Part shown: positions 11,027 to 22,588 of the stretch, piece by piece
Numbering within the stretch: the first letter of the stretch is position 1
Layout of the letters: the number at the start of each line of letters is the position of its first letter
Source of the DNA: Symbiodinium natans
Lineage: Eukaryota > Sar > Dinophyceae > Suessiales > Symbiodiniaceae
Reading direction: 5' to 3'
Length of the DNA stretch: 64,000 bases
Assembly: GCA_905221605.1 (NCBI GenBank)
Contig: CAJNDS010000150.1
Span: forward strand, 124,001-188,000
The notes under the pieces: generated by a model
The model's input: the letters and a program-made list of their open reading frames with translations, nothing else
Told to the model about the DNA's origin: nothing
Databases searched by the model: none
Made by a program: the position numbers and the translations under genes

Positions 11027-12230
11027 ACATTGAATGGCCGAAGCCGAAAATCACAAACGACACAGCCGCAGCCGCGTCGGAAATCGGTCAGAACATCAAG
11101 TATACAGTGGTAGCTGCGTCCCTCATTGGCAACAGCCTCAAGACTCCACGCAACCACTGGTTGAAGGAACCTACTTGAAGGTTCATGCGTAGTTACAAGT
11201 AGGCCCACTTGTGACTACAAGCCCAGGTATAGCGCCACTTACTGCTACCCATGAACCTCCAAGTAGCGCGCAGCATGGACAATTTCATCAGTCTGGGAGC
11301 AAGGAACACAGACAAGGCCAATGTGGAGCCGACGGCGACGTTGAACCACGACGACATGCAGGAAAACGCATCGGGCATTGTTCAAACCTCCGTGCGCCGA
11401 TCGGTCTTCATTGTCAAGGTCAAGAGATTGGCCATCTACTTCAAAGATAGATGTCTGCAGCAAGATCTGTCACAGATGATCCAATTTGCTCCGGGATTAA
11501 TAAGCACTCATTTGGATGAAGTCCGTCAGCAAATGGAAGCAGGAATTTGAACTTCCTGAGGGTGTACAGAGAGACGACGGCCCCACGTGCATTGCAAATG
11601 CTGGCGAGAATGAATGCTGCTCTCGGGCTTACCATCGGCAGGATACCATGCTTACCAGTGTCAGGAATATTATGATCTGTTGCAAAACAAGCCGGATGGA
11701 GGAGGCAAAGATGCCACAGCTAGCGCACAGCAGCTCCACTTGCAATGCAACAGAACACTGGGACTGCGACCGGCACTTTCGGCATGTGCGTAAAGATCTG
11801 CTCCATGCTGGCGGCCAAGAACGAAGAGAAATTCAGCGACCCCAATCGAAAGAGCCATTTGATAGTTTGACAGGGTAGCAGCCGTGAAAGAAATGCAGCA
11901 GCCCATGAGACCATCACAGCAAACGATGTCAAGGGCATGTACAAGAACTTCATGATACGATTTTGTCGAAAGAGCTGGTTTCGTCATTCGTGATGCCCCA
12001 GAAAAGCCTTGAACAAGCCGGGGAAGCAGTCCAGCACCTCAAAAGTCGGAGAATCGCGGGTCGCATAAGGAATTGTTGCATCCCGTGAGCATCCACAACC
12101 CTGTGAAGGCAGCATGGCACGAAGCAGTATGGGTAATAATTTGCAGTCAACTACTACCGCAACGACCTCGCTCCCCACGAAGCTTTTCCGCCATCTCCTA
12201 AACCCGAATTCCGTAAAGCTGTGCAACGCC
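11027..12230 (+). other. unassigned coding-like stretch interrupted by a fold-back element
   Basis: No telomere-like repeats. Protein-like fragments: SEIGQNIKYTVVAASLIGNS (about 11070-11130), SMDNFISLGARNTDKANVEP continuing to 11550, and ARMNAALGLTIGRIPCL (about 11607-11660). They lie in different frames and a family A fold-back splits them. Possibly an old pseudogene or several exons. Confidence 0.3.
11171..11266. mobile_element. fold-back element, family A
   Basis: CTACTTGAAGGTTCATGCGT at the left and CTACCCATGAACCTCCAAGTAG at the right end pair as terminal inverted repeats. Ninety-six bp. Confidence 0.75.
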
Positions 12231-12650
12231 TTGGAGAGTTTTTTTTGAAAGACTTCAGGGTTGACAAGACTTCACGGTTGATAAGGGCTTCTCAGGGTTT
12301 ATATGTGGGCTTCTGGGTTTATAAGGGTCTACAAAGGTTTGTGAGGGTTTGTGAGTGTTCTGAAGTGTTTAACAAGGTTTCAATGTGGTTTTTATAAGGG
12401 TTCGCAAGCGTTTGTAAGCGTTTATAAGCGTTTAGGGTTTCTGGGCCCCTTGATATTTAGAACTTTAGGCCAAAGCCTTTAACTTTAATCCTCCATGCAA
12501 ATACTCCTCCACACACAGGTTAAGCCCTACACCCCCACCTTCCCCAGCCTTAGAAGGTTCATGGGGCTACATAAACCTAAGCCCTAAAGCCTAAACCCTA
12601 AATCCTATACCCCCTCAACCCGAAACCGCTCTTGGCTTCGTTTGGTGCAG

Positions 12651-12700
12651 GCAGAGGCATTGGAGAAGCTCGATGCCAGCCTGACTCCCGGAGTGGAGCG
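12651..12700 (+). CDS. exon-like islet AEALEKLDASLTPGVER
   Basis: Acceptor TTTGGTGCAG, donor GTTGTT. Sixteen codons with a coiled-coil-like start. Confidence 0.55.
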
Positions 12701-12718
12701 GTTGTTAGGAAACCATTA

Positions 12719-13320
12719 TTATGATTATTACTATGATTATTATGATGATGATTGTTATTGTTGTTATTATTAATATTATGATTATGATTATGTATGATTA
12801 TGATTATGATTGTGATGATGATGATGATTATTATTGTAATATATATTGTTGTTATGTTATTATTACAATTCTTTTTATTAGTATTAGTATTAGTATTAGT
12901 ATTCGTATTAGTATTAGTATTAGTATTATATAGTATTAGTATTAGTATTAGTATTAGTATTAGTACTAGTATTAGTATTAGGATTAGTATTACTATTCGT
13001 ATCAGTATTAGTATTAGTATTAGTATTAGTATTAGTATTAGTATTAGTATGAGTATTAGTATGAGTATTAGTATTAGTATTAGTATTAGTATTAGTATTA
13101 GTATTCTTACTCTTATTCTTATTATTGTTTTTAATTCTTATTCTTAATTCTTATTCCTTCTAATTCCAATTCTTATTCTTATTCTTAGTCTCATTCTCAT
13201 TTTCATTCTTATTCTTATTCTTATTCTTATTCTTAATTCTAATTCTAATTCTAATTCTTATTCTTATTCTTACATCATTACTATGATTATTATTATTGTT
13301 TATTTATTATTTTTTATGTG
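12719..13320. repeat. AT-rich compound microsatellite
   Basis: ATTATG/ATGATG, then about 35 ATTAGT-type hexamers, then TTCTTA-type units. The open frames (Ile/Ser repeats) are artefacts. It is the most AT-rich block of an otherwise GC-rich window. Confidence 0.9.
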
Positions 13321-13722
13321 TTATTTATTTTGTTTTTTTTTTGGGGGGGGGGGTGGGGGTTTGGGGTTGTAGGATATTTTTTGCCTTTTAGGGTTTGGGG
13401 TTGTAGGGCTTGGGGTTGCAGGATTGTTGTAGCGAGATCTTGAAGGAGATGGGGTTAGGTTGGGGGACATGGGGGGTTTGGGGGTGCTTGTGCCGAGGCT
13501 TGATTGCACCCGTCAGCTTTGCATAATCCGCGGTATAGTGCTTTAGCTCCACCACGTGTAGGGTATAGGGTTTAGGGTTTTTTCTAGGCCCTAAACCCTA
13601 AGCCCTAAACCCTAAACCCTAAATCCCTCGACCCTAAAAGGCCCTAAACCCTAAACCTTAAACCCGAAGCATCCCGAAGCCCCGCCCGAACAGTGTTAGG
13701 CCCTGTGTGTCGGTGCACGGAG

Positions 13723-13767
13723 GTTTGGTGATGCTCACACCCAAGCTGGCCGAGCGCACCAAGCAAG
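13723..13767 (+). CDS. exon-like islet LVMLTPKLAERTKQ
   Basis: Bounded by GGAG and a CAAG|GTCGC donor. A second frame is open; this one is the more protein-like. Confidence 0.4.
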
Positions 13768-14288
13768 GTCGCAGCCGTTGGGCCTGTAGGGTTTAGGGTT
13801 CATGGATACATATTATGTTTAGGGTTACATGCGTTTGAGGTGCAGATTTCAGGGTTTCGGGTCTGAGGTTTCTGGTGGGAGGTTTGGGAGGTATAGGTGT
13901 TTAGGTTTGATAGGGTTCTTGGGCCCAGTACTTGCCAGTGTCTTTTTTCCATGATGTTGGTGCTTCGGCTTCGTGCCTTTTGAGCCCTAAACCCTAAATC
14001 CGAACCTGAACCCGAACAGCTGAAGGGTTCTCGTCAAAGGGTTTGGGGTCAGTGAATGAGTTGATGGGACATCTGTGCTTTGGGAGCTAGCATCCTGCAG
14101 TGTTGGGTTTCGGGTTTAGAATGTCAACCTCAACTTAAAGCATCAGCCCTATAAGGGAACTGCTCCAAGGTTTAGGGTTTCAGGTTATTCCCTACTTTGG
14201 AACACTTTTGGCGAAAGGTTGGGCCAGTGGCCCTCCTACACCCTAACCCGAAACCCTTAACCCTGAACCCTAAGCCCTAAACATGCAG

Positions 14289-14350
14289 CCAGGCGTCTAT
14301 TGCCACATCCTCGAGCTCGTCGAGGCCACCGCAGATCGCGACGCCAGCTG
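14289..14350 (+). CDS. exon-like islet PGVYCHILELVEATADRD
   Basis: Acceptor ATGCAG, donor CTG|GTCCG. Acidic helical segment. First of six closely spaced islets (14.3-15.6 kb) with consistent splice-like borders. Confidence 0.5.
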
Positions 14351-14672
14351 GTCCGAACCCCCCCTCCCCCCCTGTGCCGGTCCGAACAAGAGATCCTTGG
14401 AACCAGGCACCTTTTTCCCCTCAAAGGGACACCAAAGCTGAATGGCCCCGTGTGTCCTTGCCAGGAGGTGCTTCAACCAAGGATCGAAGCTCCCTGATCT
14501 CGAAGCACCCTGAAGCTCCAAACTCGCCAAACCCTAACAAACCCCCTAACCCCCAAAGTCCCCAAACCCTTCAACACCGAACCCTAAACCCTAAACCCTA
14601 AACCATAAACCTTCAACCCTTAAACCTTCACCCTTAAGGGCCTGAAAGCCCCAACCCCCTGCGTTCCGCCAG

Positions 14673-14710
14673 GACAAGCGCAAAGCCAATGCTTTTGCCC
14701 TGCACCGCAG
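14673..14710 (+). CDS. exon-like islet, 38 bp
   Basis: Acceptor GCGTTCCGCCAG, donor CGCAG|GTCCGT. Phase 0 reads DKRKANAFALHR; joined in phase with the preceding islet it reads TSAKPMLLPCTA. Both are open. Confidence 0.5.
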
Positions 14711-14911
14711 GTCCGTTCCCTGGTGCTGCCGGAGGTTTTGGGGGTTTGGGGCCCTAAGCCCTACCCCCCTGAACCCTAAAACCCTATTCAGGTTTTGGGT
14801 GGGGGGGGAGGTTTGAAGGGACTCCATACATTGGCCTCTTTAAGGCTCTGCCTGAACCCTGGAATTCTATAGACCCCTTGAGTCCCCTAAGCCCTCAATT
14901 CCTCGCGCCAG

Positions 14912-14968
14912 AAGGCGCACGCGGCTGGCGACACTCAGCGTGGCGTCCCTTCCTCAGCCGCAATCAAG
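14912..14968 (+). CDS. exon-like islet ending at GTTTAGGG
   Basis: Nineteen codons in phase 0 (KAHAAGDTQRGVPSSAAIK) after CGCCAG; the donor CAAG|GTTTAGGG is formed by the telomere-like repeat. An alternative frame (EGARGWRHSAWRPF) is compatible with the phase of the previous islet. Confidence 0.55.
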
Positions 14969-15083
14969 GTTTAGGGTTTCGGGTCTAGGGTTTAGGGTTT
15001 AGGGGTTAGGGGTTAGGGGTTTAGGGGTTTAGGGCCCAAATGCGACTGCCGAAGCGCTATTGTTTTCCTCTTTTGGGATGCAG

Positions 15084-15116
15084 CGGCTGAGTGGGGCCAG
15101 CATCGGGCGGAGCCTA
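15084..15116 (+). CDS. exon-like islet RLSGASIGRSL
   Basis: Acceptor with a long pyrimidine tract (TGTTTTCCTCTTTTGGGATGCAG in short form ...GGGATGCAG); donor GTCGAG. Frame ambiguous. Confidence 0.45.
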
Positions 15117-15152
15117 GTCGAGCCGATTCTACCCTCAACCTTAAAGCCGATA

Positions 15153-15309
15153 CCCTAAACCCTAAACCCTAAACCCTAAACCCTAAACCCCAAACCCTAA
15201 ACCCTAAACCCTAAACCCTAAACCCCAAACCCTAAACCCTAAACCCTAAACCCTAAACCCTAACCCTAAACCCTGAACCCTGAACCCTAAACCCTAAACC
15301 CTAAACCTA
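15153..15309. repeat. telomere-like (CCCTAAA)n array
   Basis: About 22 heptamers, C-strand orientation, a few CCCCAAA and CCCTGAA variants. Confidence 0.95.
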
Positions 15310-15329
15310 AACCCCAGCCCCAAGCCGAG

Positions 15330-15420
15330 GCCCCTGCTTTGCATTCTCGTCGCCTTCGGGATCATCCTCGCAGGCGCCACCTGGGGCTCCATCGACTGGG
15401 TCTTCGGAAGTATTTTCAGG
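15330..15420 (+). CDS. exon-like islet ending at GTTTAGGG; possible membrane helix
   Basis: In one frame it encodes a hydrophobic helix (PLLCILVAFGIILAGATW then GSIDWVFG). In the frame compatible with the phase chain of the neighbouring islets it reads a Ser/Pro-rich segment (SPCFAFSSPSG). The donor is GG|GTTTAGGG. The two readings need transcript data to separate. Confidence 0.5.
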
Positions 15421-15597
15421 GTTTAGGGTCACTTTGAACGTGTCCCATGAAGCTAAACCCTAAGCCCGAAACCCTAATCCTGAACCCTAAACCCTAAACC
15501 CTGACCCTAAACCCTAAACCCTAAACCCCAAACCCTAAACCCTAAACCCTAAACAGGCCCCCCAAGAAGGTAGGGGGGGGTTCCTGTGAAAGGGCAG

Positions 15598-15639
15598 CCG
15601 GCGGACTGCCACGAGTCGCTGGCCGTTGCAGGCGAAGCT
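15598..15639 (+). CDS. exon-like islet PADCHESLAVAGEA
   Basis: Fourteen codons between GGGCAG and a consensus donor GTGAGT. Confidence 0.5.
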
Positions 15640-15699
15640 GTGAGTCGTGAGTGAGGTGTTCGGGTTGAAGAGTTTGGGGTTTCAGGGTTCTCGAGGCTA

Positions 15700-15945
15700 G
15701 GGTTTAGGGTTTAGGGTTTAGGGTGGGTTTAGGGGTTTAGGGGTTTAGGGGTTTAGGGTTTAGGGGTTGGGGGTTTAGGGTGGGTTTAGGGGTTTAGGGG
15801 TTTAGGAGTTTAGGGGTTTAGGGGTTTAGGGGTTTAGGGTTTAGGGGTTTAGGGGTTTAGGGGTTTAGGGGTTTAGGGGTTTAGGGGTTTGGGGTTTAGG
15901 GGTTCAGGGGTTCAGGGTTCAGGGTTAGGGGTTTAGGGTATACGG
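15700..15945. repeat. TTTAGGGG octamer array
   Basis: About 25 units of an 8-bp telomere-like repeat in G-strand orientation, mixed with TTTAGGG. Strong G-quadruplex potential. Confidence 0.95.
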
Positions 15946-16710
15946 GGTGAGGGCTTAGGGGCCTAGAGGTTTGGCGGTTTAGGGTTTGGGGGTGAAGGCT
16001 TTAGGGTATAGGAGTTTAGGTGTTAGGTTCAGGGCTTTAGGTTTGCTTGTCTTTGAAGTGGCTTCTAGGGGTTTCGGACTTCGGGGTTTTAGGGTGTAGG
16101 CTTGGAGTTTTCTGAAATGATTTTGGGGTGTCTTGGGGTTCGGGAGTTTGAATTGTGTTAAAGGGTTTTGGGGGGCTTGGTGGTTTCAGAGTTGTAGGTG
16201 TGGCTTGAGGGCTTTGAGGGTTTTAGGCAGTTGATAGGGGTTCGGGGGTTATAATGGGATTTGAGGTTCTTTCCGGCTTTTTTCCGGCTTTGAGCTGTCA
16301 CACATTGTGCGAGGTTCAGGAAAGTAGAAGAGACCCCTAACCCCGTCTAGTGGGTAAGAGACTTGATCAAAGGGAGGAGCATGCGTGCAGACTCCCGAAG
16401 CGTATCCTTTCAACCACTCTGTTTCAAGGGGCTTGGGAGTAGGCTTTTCAGAGCCCTAAACCCTACACCCGAAACCACAAACCCTAAGCCCTATATCCGC
16501 ATTCTGGCAGCGTCAGGGCTTCAGGTGCTTTCGCGTCTGCAGACTGAAAAACTTTCAGTGCTTTAAGGGTTGAAGGTCGGGGAGGCCCAAGGGAGTTTAG
16601 GGTTCAGGTTTAGGATTTAGGCTTTAGGGTTTAGGGCACCTTAGGGGACCTTTTGGCAAGCACTGGGGAGCATTAGCCACGCTAAATCCTTGGATCTCCT
16701 CTCCCTTCAG

Positions 16711-16748
16711 AGCCTGCAAGCCTTGAGTTCAGCGTGCGAATCCGACAG
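16711..16748 (+). CDS. exon-like islet SLQALSSACESD
   Basis: Textbook acceptor CTCCTCTCCCTTCAG and donor ACAG|GTGCCA. Thirty-eight bp. Confidence 0.55.
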
Positions 16749-16923
16749 GTGCCATGTCATTATGGGGGTTGGAGCCTCCGATTTGTAGGGCTTTGGGCAT
16801 GATTTGTTCTGAGTTTGGCGGGGTGAATGTTCACAGGCAGATACCTAAGTCGTGGGTCGGTAGCTGTTGCTCTACTGGGCTGCCCTACTTGTAGTTCGTC
16901 ACTAGCCATGAACTCCATGGGAG

Positions 16924-16993
16924 GTGTGGCCGGCCTCGCCATAAACCCGCTTTGCTGGCGGCACATACCGGAGGTGCTGCGGGAGGACGAAGG
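16924..16993 (+). CDS. exon-like islet ending at GTTTAGGG
   Basis: Reads VAGLAINPLCWRHIPEVLRE then DEG. Acceptor GGGAG; donor GG|GTTTAGGG. Protein-like with Trp and Cys; no family recognised. Confidence 0.5.
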
Positions 16994-17674
16994 GTTTAGG
17001 GCTTAGGGTTTAGGGTTTAGGGTTTAGGGTGGAATAGGTTAGGTGACCTTGCAATACGAGTGGTCTGCCAGGCAAACAAGGGGACCCCAATCTTGGGGTT
17101 TGTCGGGATCTGGCCGTCAATTCTTAAGTTCCTGGAGGTTCGCCGGAAGACGGTTCTAGGCCCTTGAACCCCCACAAAACCCCGATCCTTGCACCCGGAG
17201 CCCTGTCTGGCTTGGCCGCAAGATATCCCTCGACATGGGTGTTTCTGAAAAGTTCGGGGTCCCCTTCTTGGGGGTCCATGATTACATATAGGGGATTCTA
17301 CTACATTCAATGGTACAAAGGGGGACGGGTTGGTTTGGAGACACCCAAATCACGCCAGACGGGCCCCTCAGCTAAGGCCCTAAACCCTTACAAACCCATA
17401 GGCCGAAGAGGCAACTAAACCGTGCACACTCACCTGCACTTGCCTCACTCGTCTAAGGCCCTAAGACCCTGAGCCCCTGAGACCCCAAGACGCCTAGTCC
17501 CGAAGACCCCAAGTCTCCAAAGCATAACGGGTTGTAGGGTTGTAGGGTTGCACGGTTTTAGGGTTTTAGGGTTTTAGGGTTTTAGGGTTTAGGGTTTTTA
17601 GGGTATTTAGGGTTTCGGGATCAGGGTTTAGGCCCGAAGACCCCAAACCTTTCGAAGACTCCGACGGTGCGCAG

Positions 17675-17699
17675 GTGCAGCAGCTGAAGGCGCCGTGGG
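17675..17699 (+). CDS. very short exon-like islet VQQLKAPW
   Basis: Between GCGCAG and GTTTTG. Too short to be sure. Confidence 0.3.
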
Positions 17700-17729
17700 G
17701 TTTTGGAGTTTTGGGGGTTTTTGGGATTT

Positions 17730-17925
17730 GGGGGTCTAGGGGTTTAGGGGTTTCGGGGTTTAGGGGTTTAGGGGTCTAGGGGTTTAGGGGTTAAGGGGTT
17801 TAGGGGTTTAGGGGTTTAGAGGTTTAGGGGTTTAGGGGTTTAGGGGTTTAGGGATTTAGGGGTTTAGGGGTTTAGGGGTTTAGGGGTTAGGGGTTTAGGG
17901 TTTAGGGTTTAGGGGTTTAGGGTTG
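17730..17925. repeat. TTTAGGGG octamer array
   Basis: About 20 octamers in G-strand orientation with a few single-base variants. Confidence 0.95.
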
Positions 17926-18429
17926 ATGAAGGGCTTAGGGTTTAGCCAAGGTCCCCCTTTTTACCCACGACCCTCAGTAATCAACATGCTGCGGGGTTCT
18001 GAAGGGTTTAGGGTTTCGTTTCGGGTTTAGGGTTTAGGGTTTAAACCTGAAGCACCCATGCCAAAACTTCGGCCCAGGATCTTTGCTCCAGCAAAGATCG
18101 CTGCCAGAGTCTTTCAACCCGAGCCCCCATGGTGTCCTGACAAGGCTAAAACCAGTTGTAACTATAGTTGCCCTACTTAGACCCCGCTCGGTTAATGGTT
18201 TTTGCTCCACAATAGGTCTTCTCCGCAATAGGGACCCCAAAATCCTCATTCCAAGGGTGCCGTACTTTTTAGGGGACCCATAAAGGAGCTTAATTCAGAG
18301 AACTAGCTCCAAGACACTTCGCCTCATCCCCCCGTCCTTTCCGAGAGACCGTGGGAATGCCTTTCAGTGAGGCGCGCGCCACCGCAACGAATGAGGTCCC
18401 CGAGTTGTGGCCGCCGGGGGGGTTTGAAG

Positions 18430-18477
18430 TCCCGGGAGGGCCAAGAGGCGGAGGCGAAGTTCCAGGAGCTGGAGACA
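18430..18477 (+). CDS. exon-like islet SREGQEAEAKFQELET
   Basis: Coiled-coil composition after TTGAAG; the donor is uncertain. Similar in character to the islets at 18689, 19123, 20055, 20805 and 23119, suggesting one coiled-coil gene with long introns. Confidence 0.45.
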
Positions 18478-18688
18478 AGCTGAACGATCCCTAAGCCCAG
18501 AATTTTGAAGCCCTGACAAAAGTTCTCTAAAGCCTGAGCAGCACCGAAGTCCAGTAAAGCCCCTGCCCCGTAAAGCCCTATAGACCCCCTGAAGCCCTCA
18601 GAGCCCTCAGAGCCCCTAAACCCTAAACCCTAAACCCTGAACCCTAAACCCTAAACCCTCAACCCTAAACCCCCCGGAACTCGTGAAG

Positions 18689-18718
18689 GCAGAGCAGCAA
18701 CGGCGCATGGCCGAGGAG
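18689..18718 (+). CDS. exon-like islet AEQQRRMAEE
   Basis: Ten codons between GTGAAG and a GC donor (GAG|GCCCC). The preceding in-frame codons ELVK may be included. Confidence 0.45.
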
Positions 18719-18810
18719 GCCCCTTGGGTTCTGGGGGGCTCAAAGGTTGCTTTAAGGCCTTCAGGGGCTCAAGGCGGCTCCTAGTAGTTTAGGCTTAGAA
18801 CTCAGCAGTT

Positions 18811-18908
18811 TGGTGGTTGAGGGATCTGGGTTATACGTAGGGTAGCTACACGAACTTCACTTACGGTACTTATAACCCGACGTCTAAGTACCCTTGAAGC
18901 TCCAAGTA
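18811..18908. mobile_element. fold-back element, family A (degenerate left arm)
   Basis: Right arm ACCCTTGAAGCTCCAAGTAGG and the inner GGGTTATACGTAGGGTAGCT are recognisable; the left arm is worn. Confidence 0.55.
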
Positions 18909-19122
18909 GGGTTCCCGGTTTGGGGTGTAGACGTCGTAGAGCTGGGGTATGGACTGTGCTTGGGAAGACCCCTTCACGCCCCTAACACGTTCAAAAAACA
19001 GCGTTTCTGAACCCCGCAACCCCCTCCCGTGAGGCTCCTAGAAATCCTGTAGCCCTAAACCCTAAACCCTAAACCCCAAACCCTGTCAAGGCCTTCAACC
19101 CCCCCCCCCCCTCCCCCTCCAG

Positions 19123-19151
19123 GCTGCAGAGAACAAGCTCAAAGTCGAGCA
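19123..19151 (+). CDS. exon-like islet AAENKLKVE
   Basis: Strong C-rich acceptor (CCCCCTCCAG); donor GTGGGG. Coiled-coil-like. Confidence 0.45.
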
Positions 19152-19763
19152 GTGGGGGCTCCAAGAAGGGGGGAGGGGGGGGCTGTTTAGTTGGGGTTTG
19201 GGGTTTAGGGTTTAGGGTGGGTATTTCTTCGGGAATTTTGAGCTTGTACCGTGTGGGTGGTAGAGGAGGACATTGGCAACTCTGCAGCCTGCGCTGGAGG
19301 ATTTGGAGGGCTTCGGTCAGGGGTTTAGGTTCAGGATGTGGGGTTGAGGGGCTTTGGGGTAGGTTTTAGGGATAGGGACTTCGGGGTGGGTTTAGGGTTT
19401 AGGGTTTAGGGTTTAGGGTTACAGGGGCTTAGGGTTAGGGGCTTAGGGTGGGGGGGTTTCAGGCTTTACGGTTCAAGACTTGGGGTTAGGGGCTCTGGGC
19501 GCTGGGAGCTGAAGAGGCTTTGGGCTTCCTATTTTTGAGTAAAGATGCCCTGGCACTTGGGCTGCGCAGAGTTGTTGTGTGATCAGTACCCTAAACCCTA
19601 AACCCTAAACCCTGTACCCTAAACCCTAAACCCTGAACCCTAACCCTGAACCCTAAACCCTAAACCCTTGGAGGCCTCTCAAGCTCGCATTCCAAATCGT
19701 TAAGCCGCCTAAGCCACCAACAACCTCCCTCGCAAACGCCAAGCCCCAAGCCCCAAGGCGTAA

Positions 19764-19830
19764 ACTACTATTTGCTTAAGAGCCCCGAGAAAATAGAAGA
19801 TGATAATCCCTATATTCAACCCAAAACCCT
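19764..19830. mobile_element. half of a family B fold-back element
   Basis: ACTACTATTTGCTTAAGAGC matches the left arm of the copies at 37179 and 46046; no right arm found. Confidence 0.45.
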
Positions 19831-20054
19831 ACAACCGCCAAAGCCGTTGAAGCCCTTAGCTCCTAAGTTGTCATAAGCCCCCAAGCACCAGCATCTGCAA
19901 ACCCCGAAACCCTAAGTCCCGAAACCCCTATGTCCAATCCCCAAGAAGTCTAACAGCAGCAACACACATGAAACCCTAAAGGACAAGCCCGAAACCCTAA
20001 ACCCTAAACCCTAAACCCTGAACCCTCAACCCCAAACTTTCTGAGACCTCCCAG

Positions 20055-20082
20055 GGAGCGCCTCGAAGAAGCTCGCCTCGAG
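20055..20082 (+). CDS. exon-like islet ERLEEARLE
   Basis: Between TCCCAG and a GC donor (GAG|GCGTC). Coiled-coil-like. Confidence 0.45.
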
Positions 20083-20326
20083 GCGTCTCCGCCGGGGGGA
20101 GGGGGTTTAGGGTTTAGGTTTTAGGGTTCAGGGTTCAGGGTTCAGGGTTTAGGGTTTAGGGTTGAGGGGAGTTCCCCTAAACTCCCCGAAAATCCTGGAG
20201 TTGCCGGGTTTACGGGCTTTTGGGGGCTTTTGGGGGTTTAGAGTTTAGGGTTTAGTAGGGTTTAGATGTCATCCTTCAAGATGTCTTCTCTGCCCCGCAC
20301 GAAGGGGTACTTTAAGAGGGGGGGTG

Positions 20327-20370
20327 GGTGGCTGGGTGGGTGGGTGGGTGGGTGGGTGGGTGGGTGGGTG
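20327..20370. repeat. (TGGG)n microsatellite
   Basis: About ten tetramers, G-rich. Confidence 0.9.
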
Positions 20371-20804
20371 TGGGCAGAGATCAAGGGCTGAGGCTTTTGG
20401 GCCCTAGGGTTCTTTAGGTCGGAGGGTTGCGGGCTTTGCCCCCACTATTGCCCTTACAAGGAAGATCATTTCTGTACATATACATATATATATATATTTA
20501 TATTCAAGTTTTTGGCTCAAATTTCCTAACCTAGGGGTTGCAGGGTTCCTACAGGGTCTTGGGCGCCCCTAAGACCTAAATCCTTAAAAAGCCCAAAGAG
20601 CACCCTGTAAATCTAAAGCACCCGCAACGACTCAAGCCCACAATTCCTTTGCCCAGAGGGCACAACACCGAAAGCTTTCCGGGCTCAGGGTTTAGGGTTT
20701 CAGTCCTTAAGCGCTCACGTGCCTAAACTGCCTAAGCCCTAAACCCCCAACAGGTGTTTGAGCCCTAAACCCTGAACCCTAAATCTTCATCCTAGACTCT
20801 TCAG

Positions 20805-20840
20805 GCCCTCCGACAGGAGGAGGAGCGGGCTGAACGGGAG
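20805..20840 (+). CDS. exon-like islet ALRQEEERAERE
   Basis: Twelve codons exactly between GACTCTTCAG and a GTGCGT donor. Strongly coiled-coil; one of the most convincing of the short islets. Confidence 0.6.
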
Positions 20841-21224
20841 GTGCGTCGAACGACCTGCCGGGATTTGGGGACTGAAGGGGCTTAGGGGCGTTGAGTTGCT
20901 AGAGAGTTTTTGGTGTCGGGCTCCAAGCCCTAAGCCCCAAACACTTAACCTTTTTCGTTATTTCTAGGGGCTTTCGTTCTAGGGCTTTTATTTCGGGTTC
21001 CGGGGGCTTGTAAAGGTTCAAAAACCGTGCGAGGCCCTTTGGTTTTAGTTCTTTTTTTTGGGGTTTGGGGGCGCTGTAGGATCTGTAGGGGTCTGGGCTT
21101 TTGGCGTTTACGGTTTTCTCCATCATAGGGTCGTTAAGGGCGGGCCTCAACCCTACAACTGAGACCCAAGGCTGAAACACCTCTACATTCTGAATGCCGC
21201 TGCACCTCTGACTGAACCGCTAAA

Positions 21225-21440
21225 ACCCGAAACCCTAAACCGCCCAAACCCTAAACCCTAAACCGCCCAAACCCTAAACCCTAAACCCTAAACCCTAAAC
21301 CCTAAACCCTAAACTCTAAACCCTAAACCCTTAACCCTAAACCCTGAACCCTGAACCCTGAACCCTGAACCCTGAACCCTGAGCCCCAAACCCCAAGCCC
21401 TAAACCCCAAACCCTTAACCCTGAACTCGAAACCCTAAAG
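21225..21440. repeat. telomere-like CCCTAAA/CCCTGAA array
   Basis: About 28 heptamers in C-strand orientation, split by CGCC insertions. Confidence 0.95.
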
Positions 21441-21468
21441 CTCCGAAACCGGAACCTCCACGCCGCAG

Positions 21469-21501
21469 AGGCGCACGAGAATCGGCAGCTCGCCCTGACA
21501 G
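21469..21501 (+). CDS. exon-like islet AHENRQLALT
   Basis: Acceptor CACGCCGCAG, GC donor (ACAG|GCTCTG). Confidence 0.45.
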
Positions 21502-21565
21502 GCTCTGGGCTTTCTGCGTGGTATGAGGGGCTTTAGCTCTATTTTTTCTTTATTCTTATGTTCGT

Positions 21566-21709
21566 TAAACCCTAAACCCTAAACCCTAAACCCTCAACCC
21601 TAAGCCCTAAGCCCTAAGCCCTAAGCCCTAAGCCCTAAGCCCTAAACCCTAAACCCTAAACCCTAAACCCTAAACCCTAAACCCTAAACCCTAAACCCTA
21701 AAAACCCTA
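21566..21709. repeat. telomere-like (CCCTAAA)n and (CCCTAAG)n array
   Basis: About 20 heptamers ending at a T10/G12 homopolymer junction near 21713. Confidence 0.95.
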
Positions 21710-22465
21710 AACTTTTTTTTTTTTTTTTGGGGGGGGGGGGTAAAGGAGTGTAGGGCATCGGGTTTGGAGATGTTATGCTTTTTTTGGGGGGGCCTCACAA
21801 CTTAACACGTGACCAAGACCCCATAAACCTGGAAAGTCCCAAATCCCAAGCCCCCAACCCCCAAACCCGCGCTCAACCCTAAACCCTAAACCCTAAACCC
21901 TGAAGGCGCCTCGTGTTCTGCATTCCTCTTGGGTCAATCAAGACCTCCATGTCACATTATTTTGACTGGTCCTAAAGAAGCACACCCTAAAATCCTGAAG
22001 CCCTAAACCTTAAACCCGACGCTGTCAGTCGCAGGCCTTGGTTCAATCGGCCTCATCTTCGCTCTGATAAGGCCAGGGGCTCATGGGTTCAGGTTGAGGG
22101 CTTGAGGCTCAGAGGTGATGATCTTTCAACCGAAGCGAACCTCGAAACCCCAGAAGTTCTCTGCACCTTTTTCATCTTCAACGCAAGGCTTCGGGAGCTT
22201 TTAGGGGTTGGGGCCCGAGAGGAGTCGAGACCCGGGACTTGGGAGGATTCCGAGACTGAGGGCTTGGATGTCGGGCTTGAGTTTTCGTTAAGCCAAATTT
22301 CAAGCCAAAATTGATACAAGGAGGTTCAGAAGCAGCTGCCGGGCATTCATCATGGGGCTACAAGCAGCGCGGCTGTACTTACAGCCTTCCTGAAGGTACT
22401 TACGACCCTACTTCCACTTACCCACGAAGCTCCAGGTAGCGGTTCTTGGCTTCCAAACCTCGCAG

Positions 22466-22559
22466 GCGAGATCTGGCCTTCTTCCGCTGAAGGCGAGGGG
22501 GCGGCCCCTGCTACGTCGGCAGTTTCTGTGCCCCAGCCTCGACTCCGGACCTTCCTAGG
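22466..22559 (+). CDS. exon-like islet ending at GTTTAGGG
   Basis: Reads EIWPSSAEGEGAAPATSAVS then VPQPRLRTFL. Acceptor CCTCGCAG; donor AGG|GTTTAGGG. A longer, clearly non-repetitive segment; family unknown. Confidence 0.55.
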
Positions 22560-22588
22560 GTTTAGGGGCCCTAAACCCTGATCTCGGA

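Noticed and set aside
20507-20521. second spliced-leader-like word TTTTTGGCTCAA
   Set aside because: Not followed by a start codon or coding sequence and the last base differs; likely chance.
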